64,000 bases of DNA from Chloroflexota bacterium (GCA_021824575.1 JAKAKJ010000075.1:1-64000), one strand, 5' to 3'. Positions 31,160 through 39,638 are shown, numbered from the stretch's first letter. Numbers and translations are program-made. The notes: generated by a model from the sequence alone, not told the origin.

Positions 31160-32983
31160 TTACGGTTGTTTGATTGTTGTCAACACCGCGCCATCGCGCG
31201 TGATGGTGTAAATTACTTTTGCATTTGGATACGAGGTCAGATCGAGATTATAGCGGCTGGTCGCAACAACATAATCGTAATGGTCAGCGCGCGTTGCTTC
31301 ATAGGTTGAATAGATTTTCAAATCGGGCCGTACATACAAAGCCAAAATGTGTGTTGGACCTTCGACCCAAATCGGCGCGTTTGCCGGAGCATTTTTGTCG
31401 AGCCATTCTGCGGCTTCGCGGTAGGAAGTTCCCCAATAATCCAGTTCAAATTTTCGATACGCGCCCTGCACGCCGCCGATGAAACTGTTGTAATAAATAT
31501 ATTCATACGGATGCAGATTAATACCGCCAATGATTCCCGGCAAAACAAGCAGTCCGATCAACGCGGCTTGCAGCGCGGGGCGTTTGATTTTTTCGAACAC
31601 AACTCCAGCCATCATGAACACTGGCGGCAAAATAAAAAAGACCTGACGGAAATTATCGTATAACGGCGAGCGCGTAACAATGAATCCGATAAGTGGGATG
31701 ATGAACCAGACGAGAGTCAGGATCAACAATATGCGGCTCTCGATCCGCTTCTTTATGGCCCCGTAAACGGTTACCGCCAAACCGGCCGCAAACAAAAACC
31801 AGACCGGTTCCGTTAATTGAATCCCAAGCAGGACGGGTAAATACGAGCGCGGAATTTCCGTGGAAAGGTAAAATGTGCCGTCGAATAAAACCTGTCCGCG
31901 CCACGGATATTCTGACATGACACGCACGCTCTCGATGAAATGCCCGATTGGATCAGGCCAGAGATAAGGCCATGTGAGATACATCGCAATGAGCGCGACA
32001 ATGCCATACGCGATCAACGCCGGGATGGATTTCCATCTCCATTTCCACAACGCGTATGCTATAACCATCAATCCGGCGAACGGGCCGAGGATGCGGATGG
32101 AAGTTGCAACGCCGAGGAAAATCGCCGCGGGCAAAATGGAAAGCAGAAAGCGGAATGCAGAGGAAACTTTATGCCAGAGCCAGAAGATGATGAACGAAGA
32201 AAGAAGAAAAAAGATGGCGCGAGTCCACAAGAATAAGACGAAGAATTTTTCGATATAAACTTCGGGCTTGACTTTGTGAATTCCTGATGCGAGGCTTGCG
32301 ATCAATGATGGCAGAAACGATGTGTTTCCCGCGGCCGCGGCGCGGACAAGGCTGTCAATCCACGCGGAAAAGATTGGAGTGGCGAGATAAAGCCCAAAAA
32401 TGGAAGCCAGCCAGAGGGCGCTCAGAACGAAGAGAGTCCGCTTGAAGCGCGGAGAAAGCCCGTCGAACGAAACGGTCACCAGCGAATCAAAAGCCCTCAA
32501 TCCGAAAAGAAGAGCAAGAAGAAAGAAAGTGAGGAACGGAATGTCTTTCGGGCTGATGAAAGCGTGCCCCCAAAAAAGCGGTTGCGTCGCAAAAAGAAGA
32601 GTTGCGCCAAAGCTCGCAATTTGATTCAACCAGCGTTTGCAGAGTTCGTAAAAAGCCCAAATGCAAACAAGATACGTGATGAAGTAAATCAAGTGGCGTA
32701 AATCGGAGATGCTATACGGAATGAAGAGGTGAAGAAAGCGCGCGCCCAACGCGACAATCATCACATACGCCGGGCCATAATTGTCGTAGGTGTTGCCCGT
32801 GAGTTGAATCGTGCCGGTCAGCGGCCATGTTGAATAAGACTTCAGCGCGTTATCGGCGTATTTGAAAAATTGAAGCTCGTCCCACGACTCGCCGTATTGG
32901 GTGAGGGTGAAGATGCCAATGAGCAAACTCACAACTAACAAAATAATGATCGGCAGATGTTCGGAACGAAGGAATTTTTTCAT
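31160..32983 (-). CDS. GT39-family membrane glycosyltransferase
   Basis: A 607-residue polytopic protein with the canonical GT39/PMT first-loop signature, YGESWDELQFFKYADNAL, in which adjacent acidic residues serve catalysis. About twelve membrane segments are followed by a soluble C-terminal domain (residues about 500-607). It should transfer a sugar from a polyprenyl phosphate to an extracytoplasmic acceptor. The ATG at 32983 is preferred over a TTG two codons upstream. The gene lies between metH and the methyltransferase/reductase fusion, though its own role is envelope glycosylation. Confidence 0.8.
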   Translation of the reverse strand: MKKFLRSEHLPIIILLVVSLLIGIFTLTQYGESWDELQFFKYADNALKSYSTWPLTGTIQLTGNTYDNYGPAYVMIVALGARFLHLFIPYSISDLRHLIYFITYLVCIWAFYELCKRWLNQIASFGATLLFATQPLFWGHAFISPKDIPFLTFFLLALLFGLRAFDSLVTVSFDGLSPRFKRTLFVLSALWLASIFGLYLATPIFSAWIDSLVRAAAAGNTSFLPSLIASLASGIHKVKPEVYIEKFFVLFLWTRAIFFLLSSFIIFWLWHKVSSAFRFLLSILPAAIFLGVATSIRILGPFAGLMVIAYALWKWRWKSIPALIAYGIVALIAMYLTWPYLWPDPIGHFIESVRVMSEYPWRGQVLFDGTFYLSTEIPRSYLPVLLGIQLTEPVWFLFAAGLAVTVYGAIKKRIESRILLILTLVWFIIPLIGFIVTRSPLYDNFRQVFFILPPVFMMAGVVFEKIKRPALQAALIGLLVLPGIIGGINLHPYEYIYYNSFIGGVQGAYRKFELDYWGTSYREAAEWLDKNAPANAPIWVEGPTHILALYVRPDLKIYSTYEATRADHYDYVVATSRYNLDLTSYPNAKVIYTITRDGAVLTTIKQP

Positions 32984-32997
32984 GGACAAAATAAAGC

Positions 32998-33025
32998 GAG
33001 TCTTCCGAATGCAGAACGGACTCGA
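32998..33025 (-). terminator. Probable terminator after metH
   Basis: On the minus strand CGAGTCCG ... CGGAAGACTCG pairs with one bulge and is followed by CTTTATTTTG, between the metH stop and the next start. Confidence 0.55.
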
Positions 33026-33037
33026 AAGATTTGAATT

Positions 33038-36000
33038 CTACTTCATCAATTGCTCAACGCGCGACTCGCCAACGCTATAATATTTCGCGTCCTTGTGATG
33101 GACGATGATCGCGGCGGTAGATTGTTCCGGCATCAATTGGTATGCGGCTGTAAGGTCCATGCCGAGTTCGGTTCTGACGGCAGGCAGCAACTCGAAAACT
33201 TTCTTATGATCTTCGAGTTCGGGAATGGCGGGATAGCCCCATGAGTAACGTTTGCCTTGATCTTCACCGATGCCGAGTTCGCGGCGGATATGTCCGTGTA
33301 AATAATCTGCGGTGGCTTCGGCGGACTGGACAGCGAGCCCGTGGGTGAAATAGCCTTCCGAATAATCACCCGCGGCTTGCAATTTGTCGAAACGTTCGGT
33401 CGCTTCCTGACCAACTGTTACAACCTGGAATGCAACCACATCCATCTTGCCAGACTCAACCGATGCAAAATAATCCGACAAGGCAAGATGATCGTCATAA
33501 GGTTGGCGCGGAAAAGTGAAGCGCGTCAACTCATCGGGCGAAGCAGAGTTGATCGTTTCGGGATCGTAAATAATCAATTCGTCGCCGTCGGATTGACACG
33601 GAAACAAACCATAAACGCCCTGTGGCTTTAGCCACTTGAATCGCAACGCGTCCTTGGTCATTTTCTCAAGCCGTGCATCGAACTCCTTTTGCAGCTTTTC
33701 CCATTCTTCACCATGGGCATTTTTTGCACCCCACGAAAGACGATACAGTTCATTGATGTTGAGATGCTTCAACACAATTTCCAGCGGCATGTCTTTGACG
33801 ACGCGCGGACCCCACTTGAGCGGATGCTTGATCGGCTCAGGCTGGATCGTGGAGCGGGTTTCCGTTTTTCGATATGCGGGTACCTGTGAGGCGCGTCCCA
33901 TTTCCATGTCTGCTTCCTTGCGGATTTGCGCAAGAAGTTCTTCGCGCTTCTCCGGGACGATGAGCTGGTCCATCGTCTCGAGACCCTCGAATGCGTCCTT
34001 GCAATAAAAGACGCCCGGCTCGTGAGCATGGCCATCCTCGGCAAAAAATATGCGCCGTCCAAAGCGACGATTGATGGCCGCGCCGCCAACCAGCACGGGG
34101 AATTTCAAATTGCGGCGATGCAGCTCATTGATGATCAGCGGCATTTGCTTAGAGGTTGAAACCAGCAACGCTGAAAGTCCGATTGCAGTGGCGTTGACTT
34201 CCACAGCTTTGGAAATAATTGTTTCGGCTGGGACTTGCTTTCCAAGATCAATCACATCATAGCCATTGTTGGAGAGAATCGTTTTGACTAAATTCTTGCC
34301 AATGTCATGCACATCGCCGTAGACGGTTGCCAAAACAACCAGTCCCTTGCTTGTGCCTTCTTTCTTCTCAAGATAATTTTCGAGATGCGCGACGCTCTTC
34401 TTCATTACCTCAGCGGATTGGAGCACGAACGGCAAAATTAATTCGCCCGCGCCGAATTTGTCGCCGACTTCTTTCATAGCAGGAAGCAGGACCGTGTTAA
34501 GAATTTCAACGGCCTTCAAGTGATTCGCTTCCCTTTTCCCCTTGTCCCGTATTCCTTCAGGGGTTAAGGGATAAGGGACGAGGGAATCAATATCTGCCTC
34601 GACGCCTTCCTTGTGACGGTGCAGAATGGCCCAATGCAAACGTTGTTCGGGCGTCATGTCTTTTGTTGGATCGGACGCGGCGGATTGTTCAGTGGGCGAG
34701 ACCTTTTCAAAATATTCGATGTAATGTTGGAGCGCGTCGGGATGGCGGTTGAAGATCAAGTCTTCGGCCAACTCGCGTTCCTTCGCGTCGATCTCAGCAT
34801 AAGGCTTGACCTGTGCGGCGTTGACGATAGCCATGTCGAGTCCAGCCTGGATGCAGTGATACAACATGACCGAGTTCAAAACGGGCCGCGCATGTGGGGC
34901 GAGGCCAAAGGACAGATTGCTCACACCAAGCGATGCCATCACGCCGGGTAGATTCTGTTTGATGAGTCGAATGCCTTCAATGGTCTCAATGGCTGAGTTT
35001 GAAAATTCAGGGTCACCAGTTGCGAGCGTAAATGTCAATGCATCGTAGACTAAATCTTCTGGCTTGAGGCCAAACTCATTAACGGCGATGTCGTAGATTC
35101 GTTTGGCAACTTCAAGTTTGCGTTCGCGCGTCTTGGCCATGCCGCTTTCGTCAATCGTCAATACGATGACGGCCGCGTTATGTTCTTTTGCCAGTTTGAA
35201 AACTTTATCGGCTTTCGTGCGGCCTGCCTCGAGATGCGTTGAATTAATTAAACATCGTCCAGGCGCAGTCTTTAGCGCGGTTTCGAGAACATCGAGTTCG
35301 GTTGTGTCAATCACGAGCGGAACGTCCACGCCCATCTCAAGTTTCTTGACGACTTTACGCATCAGTTCGACTTCATCGGGGCGTTCAGTGACGGCGCAGG
35401 AAATGTCCAACGCGTGTGCGCCGCCATTGACTTGCTCGCGCGCCAATTCCAAGATGCCATCGTAATCTTCTTCGAGCAGCATCTTCTTGAACTTGCGCGA
35501 GCCTTGCGCGTTGCATCGCTCGCCGAGCAGAGTTGGCGGAGGATCCTGTCGCATGAGAGTCGCTGACATGGCGGAAGCCAGCTTCGGGTCCGCATGATGC
35601 GGACGCGCGGGGTGCGGACGCGTCCCAAGTTTTTCAATCAACAACTTCAAGTGTTCGGGAGTCGTCCCGCAGCATCCACCGACAACAGAAATATTATGCT
35701 TGGTCACGAATTCATAAAGGTCATTCGCGAACGGTTCAGGCTCGAGCGGATACACTGCTTGACCATCAACGTTCAACGGAAGTCCCGCGTTGGGGATGCA
35801 CGAAACGGGCAGCGTGGAATTTTCGCCGAGGATGCGGATTGGCTCGCGCATATGCTCGGGCCCGGTGGAACAGTTAAGGCCGATGACATCAATGCCCATG
35901 CCTTCGAGGATGGCGAGCGCGGCAGCCACATCGGTGCCGAGCAGCATGCGTCCGGTCGTGTCGAGCGTGACCTGGGCCTGGATCGGCAAATAAATTTGAG

Positions 36001-36682
36001 TCTCGTCGAAGGCTTTGTGGATGCCGGTGATGGCGGCTTTGACTTCGAGAATGTCCTGCGAGGTTTCGATGAGCAGAACGTCCACGCCGCCTCGAATCAG
36101 ACCGATAGCTTGCTCGCGGAAAACATCAGCGAGTTCATCGAAGCCGACGTTGGACAGTTCGGGATCATTCGCGGATGGAAGTTTGCCCGAAGGTCCAATG
36201 GAACCTGCCACGAATCTTGGTTGACCTTCATCAAGATTCTTTGAACCGCGAAGGCCGCTAAGATCGCCAAGATTTAAATCTTTTTCCACTTCGGCTTCGC
36301 TCAGTGCAGGCTTCGCGCTCTTTGCGTGCTTTGCGGTGGAATATTCGTCTGCCAAACGGCGCGCAAGTTTTGCGGCGGTTTCGTTGATCTCGATCACGCG
36401 ATCTTGCAGACCGTATTCCTTCATCGTGATTCGATTTGAACGGAAGGTATCCGTTTCGATCACATCCACGCCGACTTCGAGGAACGAGCGATGGACTTTT
36501 TCCACGGCTTCGGGGTACGAGATGACAAGGTAGTCGTTACATCCGTTGTATTGCTCACCGCCGAAATGCTCGGCAGTGAGATGCTGGTTTTGCAGGCTGG
36601 TTCCCATCGCGCCGTCGAAGACGAGGACTTTCTTTTCGAGGGCGTCAAGGTAGCGGCGGTTGGGGTATTTGCGTTCGATCAT
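33038..36682 (-). CDS. metH: Cobalamin-dependent methionine synthase
   Basis: A 1214-residue four-module enzyme that methylates homocysteine using methyl-THF and B12. The homocysteine module has zinc Cys in GLNCSTGP and GGCCGTTPEH. The pterin module has DISCAVTERPDE. The B12 module has the cobalt-ligand motif DVHDIGKNLV with ALLVSTSKQMP. The C-terminal reactivation domain binds SAM (RYSWGYPAIPELED). Two oddities are seen. Residues about 114-147 are encoded by an intergenic-type repeat (PALSEAEVE-like peptide), and residues about 699-716 by a second palindrome. Both keep frame. GGAGA precedes the ATG. No riboswitch lies directly upstream; a SAM-I element is 2.6 kb away beyond accessory genes. 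Confidence 0.95.
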   Translation of the reverse strand: MIERKYPNRRYLDALEKKVLVFDGAMGTSLQNQHLTAEHFGGEQYNGCNDYLVISYPEAVEKVHRSFLEVGVDVIETDTFRSNRITMKEYGLQDRVIEINETAAKLARRLADEYSTAKHAKSAKPALSEAEVEKDLNLGDLSGLRGSKNLDEGQPRFVAGSIGPSGKLPSANDPELSNVGFDELADVFREQAIGLIRGGVDVLLIETSQDILEVKAAITGIHKAFDETQIYLPIQAQVTLDTTGRMLLGTDVAAALAILEGMGIDVIGLNCSTGPEHMREPIRILGENSTLPVSCIPNAGLPLNVDGQAVYPLEPEPFANDLYEFVTKHNISVVGGCCGTTPEHLKLLIEKLGTRPHPARPHHADPKLASAMSATLMRQDPPPTLLGERCNAQGSRKFKKMLLEEDYDGILELAREQVNGGAHALDISCAVTERPDEVELMRKVVKKLEMGVDVPLVIDTTELDVLETALKTAPGRCLINSTHLEAGRTKADKVFKLAKEHNAAVIVLTIDESGMAKTRERKLEVAKRIYDIAVNEFGLKPEDLVYDALTFTLATGDPEFSNSAIETIEGIRLIKQNLPGVMASLGVSNLSFGLAPHARPVLNSVMLYHCIQAGLDMAIVNAAQVKPYAEIDAKERELAEDLIFNRHPDALQHYIEYFEKVSPTEQSAASDPTKDMTPEQRLHWAILHRHKEGVEADIDSLVPYPLTPEGIRDKGKREANHLKAVEILNTVLLPAMKEVGDKFGAGELILPFVLQSAEVMKKSVAHLENYLEKKEGTSKGLVVLATVYGDVHDIGKNLVKTILSNNGYDVIDLGKQVPAETIISKAVEVNATAIGLSALLVSTSKQMPLIINELHRRNLKFPVLVGGAAINRRFGRRIFFAEDGHAHEPGVFYCKDAFEGLETMDQLIVPEKREELLAQIRKEADMEMGRASQVPAYRKTETRSTIQPEPIKHPLKWGPRVVKDMPLEIVLKHLNINELYRLSWGAKNAHGEEWEKLQKEFDARLEKMTKDALRFKWLKPQGVYGLFPCQSDGDELIIYDPETINSASPDELTRFTFPRQPYDDHLALSDYFASVESGKMDVVAFQVVTVGQEATERFDKLQAAGDYSEGYFTHGLAVQSAEATADYLHGHIRRELGIGEDQGKRYSWGYPAIPELEDHKKVFELLPAVRTELGMDLTAAYQLMPEQSTAAIIVHHKDAKYYSVGESRVEQLMK
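34535..34586. repeat. Palindromic repeat inside metH (CCCTTGTCCCGTATTCC type)
   Basis: TTCCCCTTGTCCCGTATTCC faces GGGATAAGGGACGAGGGAA, an imperfect inverted repeat around a short centre. It encodes about 17 residues (VPYPLTPEGIRDKGK) in the linker between the pterin and B12 modules. Confidence 0.65.
36240..36342. repeat. Interspersed CGCAAAG-type repeat inside metH
   Basis: Starts TTTGAACCGCGAAGGCCGC and ends TTTGCGTGCTTTGCGGTGG, with TTCGGCTTCGCTCAGTGCAG in the middle. The ends match the intergenic repeats at 20648-20722 and 12679-12732. It lengthens the homocysteine-binding domain by about 34 residues without a frameshift. Confidence 0.8.
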
Positions 36683-36727
36683 TAAGTTCTCCTAGTCTTA
36701 CCGTGCTAATATGTTGAATTAGCAAGA

Positions 36728-38023
36728 TTATGTTTTTTGTAAATAAAGTTCTTTTAGAACGTCAAGAATGGCTGAATAAGATGGTTTTGGATTGAAGTCT
36801 TCGTCCAAAATTAAAGGCGCGGCATCAGTATCGCTTGTACCTAAGGCTTTATACCAAGAATCTCCATCATAAACACCATAGTAACCAAAACGACTGTTTG
36901 TCTGAGTGTATGCTTCAAAGGTGTCTTTATATATTTGGGCTTGAGCTTGAAGTTTGTCGTCAACAGTATTTACTGTTCTTCGCCTATTTGGTTCAATTGG
37001 GAATTTGTCGCTTAACACTACAGTAGTTTGAGCATGCCCAACTTTATATCCCATACCCTGAACTTTATTTATTGTTTCAAGCATGCTTTCTGCGCTAGGT
37101 GGTGCAAAAACCCAAAAATTATTTTCAAACGAAACGCCATCAATTGGAATTTGATTTTGTTTTAGATCATCCAATAGTTGGAAGAATGCGTTATATGCCT
37201 GTTGTCGCGCATCCTCGGTTGTTGCATCTAAAATGTTGTCTTCAATTAAATTCAATTGACCAACGGCTCCAACTTCATGTGCCCATGTAAAAGCTAAATG
37301 CACAATATTTGGGTAGCCAATACGTCTCTCCCAAAACGCCGACTTGCTGTCACCCCATAGGTTGCGTGCAACAGGTTCTGATATAACAGACCATTCAGCC
37401 ACTTTGTCTTTGTACCGCAACATTTTTGCCTTTAGCATATACTCCGCTATCTTTGTCAAATCACTTTTAGCAAAGTTAGACGAAAGCAAAGATGGAGGTA
37501 TGTCTTCACTCCAAAGCAAGTTGTCAATCGCTACTTCCATATTGTACTGAGATGCAATGCTAAAGAGACCACCCGCCTCACCACGTCCCCAGGGATTCCA
37601 CAGGATTTCATCAACAAAAGGAATTTGCCCATCTGCTAATTGCTTTTGAACCGTATCCCAATTATCTATAACTTTCTGAAAATCAAATTGACTAAAAATA
37701 TACCTAAAGAACAGATCGTCAGTAATCATTACTTCGTTGGCGATGTTCGCTGCCGTCGTGACATATTGAGGGTTATCTAATTTATCAGTATTAAGCATCA
37801 CGGCGATTTTTATTTTAAGAGCGTCAGCAAATTCTCGGATCGTTTCTGGTGGATGTGGCGTAACAGTAGATGTGGGTTGATGAGTTGAAGTCTCAGTTGA
37901 CAATATTGTTGGAGTTGATAGAGATACTTCGGTGGCCTTCACACCACATGCGGAGAGCGCCAATCCTGCTGAAGTGGCACCAGCTAATTTTAGAAAATCC
38001 CGCCGAGACAGTTTTTGTTTCAT
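36728..38023 (-). CDS. Tat-exported lipoprotein with degenerate GH10 (xylanase-like) domain
   Basis: A 431-residue protein with a twin-arginine signal (SRRDFLKLAG) and a lipobox ending at LSAC, then a Thr-rich spacer and a GH10-like barrel. In GH10 the acid/base Glu is in a WDVVNE strand and the nucleophile in a TELD strand. Here the first site reads EWSVISEP and keeps Glu, but the second reads KVGHAQTTV and has none. Xylanase activity is therefore doubtful; it may bind a glycan. It is visibly more AT-rich than metH and has different codon use, suggesting recent transfer. GGAG precedes the ATG. Confidence 0.65.
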   Translation of the reverse strand: MKQKLSRRDFLKLAGATSAGLALSACGVKATEVSLSTPTILSTETSTHQPTSTVTPHPPETIREFADALKIKIAVMLNTDKLDNPQYVTTAANIANEVMITDDLFFRYIFSQFDFQKVIDNWDTVQKQLADGQIPFVDEILWNPWGRGEAGGLFSIASQYNMEVAIDNLLWSEDIPPSLLSSNFAKSDLTKIAEYMLKAKMLRYKDKVAEWSVISEPVARNLWGDSKSAFWERRIGYPNIVHLAFTWAHEVGAVGQLNLIEDNILDATTEDARQQAYNAFFQLLDDLKQNQIPIDGVSFENNFWVFAPPSAESMLETINKVQGMGYKVGHAQTTVVLSDKFPIEPNRRRTVNTVDDKLQAQAQIYKDTFEAYTQTNSRFGYYGVYDGDSWYKALGTSDTDAAPLILDEDFNPKPSYSAILDVLKELYLQKT

Positions 38024-38042
38024 GAACTACTCCTTTTGAATC

Positions 38043-38164
38043 TTAGTCAGAGCTGACTTTCAATCCTTCTGCATCTTCCAGTGCGGACCTCGCCCAAGCT
38101 TTGATATCTTCGCAATAAACCTCTGTGTTCTCAGTGCGAACATCCAGAATCGTTTTTGTCCATG
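38043..38164 (-). pseudogene. 3' remnant of a second DUF5946 gene
   Basis: On the minus strand this stretch encodes TKTILDVRTENTEVYCEDIK, AWARSALEDAEG and a stop. That is the C-terminus of the DUF5946 protein at 38803-39237 with few amino-acid differences. At DNA level 38071-38164 aligns without gaps to 38831-38924, and most differences are silent. The upstream 5' part is missing, so it cannot be a working gene. Together the two copies flank the DUF433/DUF5615 pair. Confidence 0.85.
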
Positions 38165-38165
38165 C

Positions 38166-38202
38166 AAAAAAATCAAACCCGTTTTCAGGGCGAAAACGGG
38201 TT
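38166..38202 (-). terminator. Rho-independent terminator after the DUF5615 gene
   Basis: AACCCGTTTTC and GAAAACGGGTT form a perfect 11-bp stem around AGGGC. On the minus strand it ends in ATTTTTTT, six bases after the DUF5615 stop. Confidence 0.9.
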
Positions 38203-38207
38203 GGCGT

Positions 38208-38564
38208 CTACTTTATCTTGCGGATGCGATGGCGATTTTCTTCGACCACCACGAACGCTTTTGCCAGCTCCGTTTCGCCGTAGGTTTCAAGAACCTTTTT
38301 CATTTCCATATGAACCGCCTCCATTGTGGAGGGCAACATCCTCATGTAAATCACACCGCTTCCTGCGCCATGCACAAAGACCAGGTTGCCGTAATCCCTG
38401 TCACGGGTTACAAAAATGCGTTTCTCGTCTGTTGCGCGTTTCAAAAGGTCAATATCTTGCGCGCGGGACAAGCCCAGTTGCGAGGCAGTGACAACGTCAT
38501 GTCCATGCTCGATAAGAAAGCGTACGGTCAGGGCGTACACATCCTGATCCAGCAGGAACTTCAT
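38208..38564 (-). CDS. DUF5615 PIN-like toxin of a type II toxin-antitoxin pair
   Basis: A 118-residue protein beginning MKFLLDQDVYAL, with the N-terminal Asp typical of DUF5615 PIN-like nucleases, and a second acidic site in FVTRDRDYGNLVF. Related toxins cleave RNA. The ATG overlaps the stop of the DUF433 gene upstream by four bases, the usual gene order for this pair (antitoxin first). A strong terminator follows. It is not proven to be toxic here. Confidence 0.8.
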   Translation of the reverse strand: MKFLLDQDVYALTVRFLIEHGHDVVTASQLGLSRAQDIDLLKRATDEKRIFVTRDRDYGNLVFVHGAGSGVIYMRMLPSTMEAVHMEMKKVLETYGETELAKAFVVVEENRHRIRKIK

Positions 38565-38791
38565 GCCGTCACCGACGAAATATGAATATCCTCTGCCGCC
38601 ACGAGCGCGATGGCATATTGAAGACAGGCATGAATGTCATCCTTTTTCAAATCGGGATAATAATCTCGAATGATCTGGTCAAAGCTCAAACCTTCGTTGA
38701 CCAGTTCCAGCACGTTTTGCACAGTGATGCGTGTGCCTTTGATGACAGGCTTGCCAAAATGGATTTTGGGGTCAACGGTAATTCGTTCCAT
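38561..38791 (-). CDS. DUF433 antitoxin
   Basis: A 76-residue protein of the DUF433 (VapB-like HTH) family, with the hallmark segment DPKIHFGKPVIKGTRITVQNVLELVNEG. It should bind DNA at its own promoter and neutralise the DUF5615 partner. GAGGTGA precedes the ATG. The gap to the DUF5946 gene upstream is only 11 bases, so all three may be one transcript under the SAM-I riboswitch. Confidence 0.82.
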   Translation of the reverse strand: MERITVDPKIHFGKPVIKGTRITVQNVLELVNEGLSFDQIIRDYYPDLKKDDIHACLQYAIALVAAEDIHISSVTA

Positions 38792-38802
38792 AGGTCACCT
38801 CT

Positions 38803-39237
38803 TTATTTGATTTTATCACCAACGTTCTCGGCGTCTTCCAGTGCGGACCTCGCCCAAGCTTTGATATCTCCGCAGTACACTTCCGCATTCTCCGTGCGGA
38901 CATCCAAAATCGTTTTCTTCCATGTGGTTTTGCTGATGATGCGTTTGCCATCTTTAGATGTGATTTTGAACTTTCTCTTACCGCTGTCAACCAAATCCTT
39001 GTTTTGCTTTCTGATAAAAGATGGCGATTTATTTTCCACGAGAAATTCTCTCAATAACTCTCGCTCGTAAAGCCAGCCTTCCTTTGTCAGCTTGCTGGAA
39101 TGTTGAAGCATGAACGTTGCCACAGTTAAATTATGTACCGTGCCGAAGTAGGCTGGGTCTGAGAATTCCAGCGCCATCAATTCATCGAAACGGGTTCTGC
39201 ATAAAGAATCAACCGCACCGCATTCGGGACAATTCAT
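38803..39237 (-). CDS. DUF5946 family protein
   Basis: A 144-residue protein. The N-terminus MNCPECGAVDSLCRTRFDELMALE carries three Cys (CPEC plus a third) that may hold zinc, followed by EFSDPAYFGTVHNLTVATFMLQH, the family's most recognisable part. The role of DUF5946 is unknown. ATG 39237 is preferred over an upstream in-frame start since GAAGGT lies before it. It sits directly downstream of the SAM-I riboswitch terminator, and its 3' end is duplicated at 38043-38164. Confidence 0.7.
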   Translation of the reverse strand: MNCPECGAVDSLCRTRFDELMALEFSDPAYFGTVHNLTVATFMLQHSSKLTKEGWLYERELLREFLVENKSPSFIRKQNKDLVDSGKRKFKITSKDGKRIISKTTWKKTILDVRTENAEVYCGDIKAWARSALEDAENVGDKIK

Positions 39238-39280
39238 TTCTGCAACCTTCAAACTTTCCAACTTTTTAACCAATTACAAC

Positions 39281-39305
39281 AAAAACGCCTCTCACATGAG
39301 AGGCG
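39281..39305 (-). terminator. Expression-platform terminator of the SAM-I riboswitch
   Basis: CGCCTCTCA-CA-TGAGAGGCG is a perfect 9-bp stem. On the minus strand it is followed by TTTTTG, 44 bases before the DUF5946 start. Confidence 0.88.
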
Positions 39306-39322
39306 ACATAATCATATCATCA

Positions 39323-39498
39323 TCTCTCATCTCCCAGACTGTTGTCTGCCGAAATTGGCACCTGATTTAGTTTCGTAGTTTGTTAGTCGTATAGTTTGAT
39401 GGTTTTTGAACTATCAGACTACCTAACTATTGAACTATCTAACTACATTCGGTTGCCGAGGCGTCATCGGGTCGGTCCCTCAGCCTCTCTGGATGAGT
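39323..39498 (-). promoter_or_regulatory. SAM-I (S-box) riboswitch
   Basis: On the minus strand CTCATCCAGAGAGGCTGAGG, then GACCGACCCGATGACGCC and TCGGCAACC, give the conserved S-box 5' half. AGGTGCCAATTTC followed by GGGAGATGAGAG gives the 3' half and closes P1 (CTCATC with GATGAG). High SAM should favour the terminator at 39281-39305. The nearest downstream gene is DUF5946 rather than a methionine gene; metH starts at 36682. The third stem region is enlarged by a TAGTT-type repeat. Confidence 0.93.
39369..39446. repeat. TAGTT/AACTA repeat inside the SAM-I aptamer
   Basis: Blocks such as AGTTTCGTAGTTTGTTAGTC and ACTATCAGACTACCTAAC with AACTATTGAACTATC form an imperfect palindrome between the conserved 5' and 3' halves of the aptamer. 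It shares words with 6146-6216. Confidence 0.65.
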
Positions 39499-39638
39499 CG
39501 GGCGCAAAACATTGCGTCCCTACTATTGAATTGTTGCGGGAGTTTATCACGGCGGCGAGGGAATGTCAAACCGACGCGTGGCGAGGAGCGGCGATTATAA
39601 TAAGCGTAAATTTTCTAAGTTGAAATGCAGGAGCAATC

